Source: an uncultured Clostridia bacterium (lineage in GTDB: Bacteria > Bacillota > Clostridia > Christensenellales > Aristaeellaceae). From it: a DNA stretch of 64,000 nt. The translations under genes and the position numbers were made by a program. The notes below the pieces were generated by a model that did no database searches, was not told the origin of the DNA, and saw only the letters and a program-made list of their open reading frames with translations. The stretch covers positions 1 to 64,000 of the forward strand of contig CAKTWP010000012.1 of the NCBI GenBank assembly GCA_934630705.1. The letters are read 5' to 3'. Shown one piece after another: positions 59,766 to 64,000 of this stretch (within the stretch, counting starts at the first letter, position 1; each line of letters opens with the position of its first letter).

Positions 59766-62186
59766 ATGCAGGTAGCGCCCTATGTGCCTGGCGATATTGA
59801 GCCCAAATGGCAAAAATACTGGGAGGATCACAAGGCCTTTGAAGCCAGCGACGACCATACCAAGCCGAAATACTATTGCCTGATCGAGTTCCCCTATCCC
59901 TCCGGCGCGGGGCTGCATGTGGGCCATCCCCGGAGCAATACCGCTCTGGATATTATTGCCCGCAAGCGGCGGATGGAGGGCTACAACGTGCTCTATCCCA
60001 TCGGATACGACGCGTTCGGCCTGCCCACGGAAAACTATGCCATCAAAAACCACGTCCATCCCGCCATCGTAACCAAGCAGAACATCGATCATTTCCGGGA
60101 GCAGCTGAAAAAGATCGGCTTTTCCTTTGATTATTCCCGGGAAGTGAACACCACCGATCCCAGCTATTATAAGTGGACCCAGTGGATTTTCCTGCAGCTG
60201 TACAAGCACGGGCTGGCCTACAAAAATGAAATGCCTATTAACTGGTGCCCATCGTGCAAATGCGGCCTGGCCAATGAAGAAGTGGTGGAAGGCAAGTGCG
60301 AGCGGTGCGGCAGCGAAGTGGTGCGGCGGGTGAAGAACCAGTGGATGCTGCGGATCACCGCTTACGCCCAGAAGCTGCTGGACGGGCTGGAGCATGTGGA
60401 CTTTATCGACCGGGTGAAGACCCAGCAGCGCAACTGGATCGGCCGCAGCGAGGGCGCGGAAGTGGACTTCCAGCTCACGCCCGTGCCCGAAAAGCTCCGG
60501 GTGTATACCACCCGGCCGGACACCCTGTTCGGCGCCACCTATATGGTCATTTCCCCCGAGCATCCGCTGATTGACAAATATAAGGATCAGATCACCAATT
60601 ACGACGCGCTGCTGGCCTATCGGGAAGCCGCCGCCAAAAAGAGCGATTTTGAGCGCACCGAAATGGCCAAGGATAAAACCGGCGTGCAGATCGAAGGCAT
60701 CCGCGCCATCAATCCGGTAAACGGCAGGGAAATTCCCGTCTGGGTAAGCGATTATGTGCTCATGTCCTACGGCACAGGCGCGATCATGGCCGTGCCCGCC
60801 CATGACGAGCGGGACTGGGCCTTTGCCAAGAAGTTTGGCCTGCCCATCATCGAAGTAGTGGCCGGGGGCAAAAACGTGCAGGAAGAATGCTTCCCCGACG
60901 TGCAGACCGGCACGCTGGTGAACTCTGATTTCCTCAACGGCCTGAGCGTAGCCGAGGCGAAAAAGAAGATTATCGACTTCCTGACTGAAAAGGGCATCGG
61001 CGAACGGAAGGTGAACTTCAAGCTGCGGGACTGGGTGTTCTCCCGCCAGCGGTATTGGGGCGAGCCCATCCCGATCATTCATTGCCCCAAGTGCGGCATG
61101 GTGCCCCTGGAAGAAAAGGATCTGCCGCTGCTGCTGCCCGATGTGGAGCACTATGAGCCCACCGATGACGGCCAGAGCCCCCTGTCCCGGATGACGGACT
61201 GGGTGAACGTGAAGTGCCCCCGCTGCGGCGGCGATGCTCAGCGCGAAACGGATACCATGCCCCAGTGGGCCGGCTCCAGCTGGTATTTCCTGCGGTACTG
61301 CGATCCGCACAACGATAAGGAATTCGCTTCCAAGGAAGCGCTGGATTACTGGATGCCGGTAGACTGGTATAACGGCGGCATGGAGCATACCACCCTGCAT
61401 CTGCTTTATTCCCGGTTCTGGCATCTGTTCCTTCATGATCTGGGGCTGGTTTCCGCTCCCGAACCCTATCAGAAGCGCACCAGCCACGGCATGATTCTGG
61501 GCGAGAACGGCGAAAAAATGAGCAAGAGCCGGGGCAACGTGATCAATCCCGACGATACCATTGCCCAGATCGGCGCGGATGCGTTCCGGATGTATGAAAT
61601 GTTCATGGGCGCGTTTGACCAGGCCATTCCGTGGAGCACCAATGGCGCCAAGGGCTGCCGCAAATTCCTGGATCGGGTATGGCGGCTGCAGGAAATTCTC
61701 ACAGATGACGAGGGCATCAGTGAGGATCTGCGGGTGTCCGTCAACCAGACCATCAAGAAGGTTTCCGAGGATTATGAGCGCATGAAGTTCAACACCGCCA
61801 TCGCCCAGATGATGACGCTGGTGAACGAGATGTATCAGAAGGGCAGCGTCACCAAGGGCGAGCTCAAGGCGCTGCTGCTGCTGCTTTCTCCTGTGTCGCC
61901 CCACATCTGCGAGGAAATCTGGCAGCTGCAGGGCTTCGGCGCGCCGGTGTATACCCAGTCCTGGCCCAAGTACGACGAGAAGTATCTCACCCGGGACGAA
62001 GTGGAAATCGCCGTGCAGGTGAACGGCAAGGTGCGCGGCAAGCTGATGATCCCCATCACCATGACCCGCGAATCCGCCCAGGAGGAGCTGCCCAAGCTCC
62101 CGGCGGTGCAGCAGATCGTGGGCGATCGCCAGATCGTGAAGGTGATCTTCGTGCCCGGACGGCTGCTGAATATTGTGGTGAAATAA
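59766..62186 (+). CDS. leuS: Leucine-tRNA ligase
   Basis: 806 aa from ATG 59766 (AAGGAGG 7 nt upstream). Class I synthetase: HIGH motif as PYPSGAGLHVGH, KMSKS intact in ENGEKMSKSRGN. The CP1 editing domain has TTRPDTLFGATYMVISPEHPL and MAVPAHDERD. Zinc-type cysteines CPSC...CERCG and CPKCG/CPRCG are present. Length fits bacterial LeuRS. The promoter lies close upstream, with no room for a T-box. A perfect hairpin follows (62208-62235). Confidence 0.97.
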   Translation: MQVAPYVPGDIEPKWQKYWEDHKAFEASDDHTKPKYYCLIEFPYPSGAGLHVGHPRSNTALDIIARKRRMEGYNVLYPIGYDAFGLPTENYAIKNHVHPAIVTKQNIDHFREQLKKIGFSFDYSREVNTTDPSYYKWTQWIFLQLYKHGLAYKNEMPINWCPSCKCGLANEEVVEGKCERCGSEVVRRVKNQWMLRITAYAQKLLDGLEHVDFIDRVKTQQRNWIGRSEGAEVDFQLTPVPEKLRVYTTRPDTLFGATYMVISPEHPLIDKYKDQITNYDALLAYREAAAKKSDFERTEMAKDKTGVQIEGIRAINPVNGREIPVWVSDYVLMSYGTGAIMAVPAHDERDWAFAKKFGLPIIEVVAGGKNVQEECFPDVQTGTLVNSDFLNGLSVAEAKKKIIDFLTEKGIGERKVNFKLRDWVFSRQRYWGEPIPIIHCPKCGMVPLEEKDLPLLLPDVEHYEPTDDGQSPLSRMTDWVNVKCPRCGGDAQRETDTMPQWAGSSWYFLRYCDPHNDKEFASKEALDYWMPVDWYNGGMEHTTLHLLYSRFWHLFLHDLGLVSAPEPYQKRTSHGMILGENGEKMSKSRGNVINPDDTIAQIGADAFRMYEMFMGAFDQAIPWSTNGAKGCRKFLDRVWRLQEILTDDEGISEDLRVSVNQTIKKVSEDYERMKFNTAIAQMMTLVNEMYQKGSVTKGELKALLLLLSPVSPHICEEIWQLQGFGAPVYTQSWPKYDEKYLTRDEVEIAVQVNGKVRGKLMIPITMTRESAQEELPKLPAVQQIVGDRQIVKVIFVPGRLLNIVVK

Positions 62187-62207
62187 AGAAAAGTGAAACA
62201 TTGCGGA

Positions 62208-62235
62208 GGGGGTTCTTTGGCGGCAAAGAACCCCC
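62208..62235. repeat. Family-2 hairpin after leuS
   Basis: GGGGGTTCTTTG (62208-62219) pairs perfectly with CAAAGAACCCCC (62224-62235) over GCGG. Probably acts as leuS terminator though the T-run is short. Confidence 0.75.
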
Positions 62236-62285
62236 TTCTGCAGGCTATGCCATCGTTCAATGCTGTTTAGGGGAGGCGACAGGCC

Positions 62286-63281
62286 ATGTCCACCTACCGG
62301 CGATACCAGGACGCACGAGACGCGGCCTGGCGGACGCTGCTGCGGTTTTCGGTCCGGGCGCTGCCGGTGGACGTGCGCGGCATTGCCGCGGCGCTGGGGC
62401 TTTCCCTCCATCCCTTCCCCGATGCAGACCAGGAACCTCAGCTTCACACCCTGGCGGCCAGGGCCCTGGGCGGAGCGGCCTGCGTGTCGCTGCGGCTGGG
62501 GCGCGCCTGGCATGCCTTTCTGGCCCCGGGCGTGACTGAGGAAAGCCATATCCGCTTTGCCCTGGCCCATGAGCTGGGGCATCTGATTCTGGCTCACGAA
62601 ACCTGCGCCCTGTCCCCCGGCGTGCGTGCCTTTCAGGGCCGGGAAAATGCAGGCGACCTCATCGAAGCCCCCCAGGAGCTGGATGATTACGCTGCGGACA
62701 TTTTTGCCATCCGGCTGCTGGCGCCGGCCTGCGTGCTGCGGGATCTGCGGGCGGATACCCCGTCCCGGATCAGCGCGTTGTGCGGCCTGCCGCCCCGGGC
62801 AAGCGCCCTGCGGGCCGAGCGGATGGAGCTGCTGCTCCAGCGCGACGCGTTTTTCGCCCATTCCCTGGAGCGGCAGGTGCACGACCGGTTTCGGCCCTAT
62901 CTGGCTGCCCGTGCCGCAGGCAGGCCGCTTGATCCATCGCCGTTGCCGCAGGAGAATGCGCCGTCCCGGGCAGGATTGGACGCGCCGCTGTCCCCTTCCG
63001 CGCCGGATGCAAGCAGGAAAAGCGCCCTGGTAAGGCGAATTGTTCAAAGCGACTCACCACCCTGGGAAGAGGAAGCCCCGGCAGCTGGGGAAACACTGTC
63101 CCCGGCCGGCGAAAAAACCAGCGCTTTTCTGGAAGCCGCCCCTGCAGCGCCGGAAACGCTTCCGGAAGCCGATGCGCCCAGCGCCGCAGAAAAGCCCGGC
63201 AAAGTGCTGGCTGTGGCCGCGGCACTGCTGATCGGGCTGGCGGCGGTTCTCTGGGCTCTGATCGGGCCTTCCGGCAGATAA
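62286..63281 (+). CDS. ImmA/IrrE-type metallopeptidase with C-terminal membrane anchor
   Basis: 331 aa. Residues ~25-150 form an ImmA/IrrE (M78) domain: zinc motif ALAHELGHLILAHE and downstream DDYAADIFAIRLLAP. A helical part follows (~150-210), then a Pro/Ala/Glu-rich linker (~220-300) and one membrane helix at the end (VLAVAAALLIGLAAVLWALIG). Family members cleave repressors to switch on mobile elements or stress genes; no partner HTH repressor lies beside it. The long linker and tail anchor are unusual. GGGGAGG precedes ATG. Confidence 0.8.
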   Translation: MSTYRRYQDARDAAWRTLLRFSVRALPVDVRGIAAALGLSLHPFPDADQEPQLHTLAARALGGAACVSLRLGRAWHAFLAPGVTEESHIRFALAHELGHLILAHETCALSPGVRAFQGRENAGDLIEAPQELDDYAADIFAIRLLAPACVLRDLRADTPSRISALCGLPPRASALRAERMELLLQRDAFFAHSLERQVHDRFRPYLAARAAGRPLDPSPLPQENAPSRAGLDAPLSPSAPDASRKSALVRRIVQSDSPPWEEEAPAAGETLSPAGEKTSAFLEAAPAAPETLPEADAPSAAEKPGKVLAVAAALLIGLAAVLWALIGPSGR

Positions 63282-63315
63282 CAAATTCATCAAAACAGCA
63301 AGGAGAAATCGAATC

Positions 63316-64000
63316 ATGATGTATGACGTGCTGATTATCGGTGCCGGCCCTGGCGGCATTTTTTCCGCGTATGAGCTTACGCGCCTGAACCCCCAGCTCA
63401 AGATCGCCGTGTTCGAGGCGGGCCATCCCCTGGCGCAGCGCAAATGCCCCATCGATGGGGAGAAGATCAAAAGCTGCATCCAGTGCAAGCGCTGCTCCAT
63501 CATGAGCGGTTTCGGCGGCGCGGGCGCGTTTTCCGACGGAAAATACAATATCACCAACGATTTCGGCGGCACGCTCTATGAGTATATCGGCAAGAAGCAA
63601 GCGCTGGATCTGATGCGCTATGTGGATCAGATCAACATGGCCTACGGCGGCGAGGGCACCAAGCTGTATTCCACCGCCGGGTCCCAGTTCAAGACCCTGT
63701 GCATGCAGAACGACCTGCATCTGCTGGACGCTTCCGTTCGCCATCTGGGCACGGACATCAATTACGTGGTGCTGGAAAACCTGTATAACGACCTGAAAAA
63801 CAAGGTGGATTTCTTCTTTGACACGCCGGTGGAGCATGTGGCCGTGACGGACGGCGGCTATGAGGTCCGCACCCACGAAGGGGCGTATCAGTGCCGCCAC
63901 TGCATTATTTCCGTTGGCCGCAGCGGCAGCAAATGGATGGAGACCATCTGCCATGAGCTGGACATTCCCACCCGTTCCAACCGGGTGGACATCGGCGTGC
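63316..64000 (+). CDS. FAD-dependent oxidoreductase, 3' end outside window
   Basis: At least 228 residues, still open at the window edge. ATG 63316 or 63319, AAGGAGA upstream. The dinucleotide site VLIIGAGPGGIFSAYEL and the motif GFGGAGAFSDGKYN mark the NAD(FAD)-utilising dehydrogenase family (uncharacterised flavoproteins related to HI0933/YhiN types). CPIDGEKIKSCIQCKRCSIMSGFGG contains four Cys that could hold a metal or disulfide. Function unknown. Confidence 0.8.
   Translation, partial: MMYDVLIIGAGPGGIFSAYELTRLNPQLKIAVFEAGHPLAQRKCPIDGEKIKSCIQCKRCSIMSGFGGAGAFSDGKYNITNDFGGTLYEYIGKKQALDLMRYVDQINMAYGGEGTKLYSTAGSQFKTLCMQNDLHLLDASVRHLGTDINYVVLENLYNDLKNKVDFFFDTPVEHVAVTDGGYEVRTHEGAYQCRHCIISVGRSGSKWMETICHELDIPTRSNRVDIGV

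Noticed and set aside
59535..63047. Minus-strand frame of 1,170 codons opposite leuS
   Set aside because: It covers leuS and the ImmA/IrrE gene, both with complete family motifs on the plus strand. GC-rich third positions create the open antisense frame.

Overview
The window joins the right-hand ~35 kb of a siphovirus-type prophage (1 to about 35,140, all genes on the + strand, left end outside the window) to ~29 kb of bacterial chromosome. The junction is a tRNA-Thr(GGT) gene on the minus strand (35,144-35,219). The host looks like a Gram-positive-type clostridial bacterium: OmpR/PhoB two-component system, MurA, a pgsA-pncC-recA cluster, a fructoselysine-type operon, AGGAGG ribosome binding sites and many extended -10 (TGnTATAAT) promoters. 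I cannot name the genus. The chromosomal part is visibly more GC-rich than the prophage.

Prophage layout. 1-2.6 kb: small early/replication genes (Cys-rich fragment, MazG-like, NUMOD4/HNH, zinc ribbon, VRR-NUC, PD-(D/E)XK nuclease) around a repeat-rich, AT-rich non-coding block (823-1310) that resembles a replication origin. 2.64-5.47 kb: a 941-residue protein with the DFDGD signature of two-barrel (YonO / QDE-1-like) RNA polymerases, flanked by helix-turn-helix domains. 6.0-15.3 kb: packaging and head (HNH, ThyX-like protein, large terminase, portal, protease-capsid fusion). 15.3-25.4 kb: connectors, tail tube, chaperones, tape measure, distal tail. 25.4-31.5 kb: tail tip, Ala-rich fibre, poly-Gly adhesin, carbohydrate-binding protein. 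31.5-33.8 kb: endolysin, membrane proteins, phosphoesterase, holin. 33.9-35.0 kb: tyrosine integrase, then repeated CTGACGG arm-type sites next to the tRNA.

Two 'moron' cassettes (7.7-8.94 kb and 23.68-24.63 kb) interrupt the late genes. Each has a host-type promoter, a small exported protein, a membrane protein and a terminator. Their promoters are near-identical and their exported proteins are paralogous, so they look like two lysogenic-conversion units of common origin.

Chromosome. SGNH esterase; a four-gene operon for Amadori-product use (FrlB-like deglycase, FrlD-like kinase, GntR regulator, BadF-type kinase) with a palindromic operator on its promoter; histidine kinase and response regulator; aspartase; GH78 rhamnosidase; polysaccharide deacetylase; two exported proteins with a thioredoxin-reductase-like flavoprotein; a three-gene unknown operon; a dnaJ-like/pgsA/pncC/recA cluster running into a metal ABC transporter; murA; leuS; an ImmA/IrrE-type protease with a C-terminal membrane anchor; and a flavoprotein cut by the window end. 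Intergenic gaps carry at least two families of long palindromes.

The most notable content is the predicted phage RNA polymerase, the short H-[HY]-G...G-x-R-x-P tag it may share with two proteins of the head region, the twin moron cassettes, and the structured intergenic repeats.
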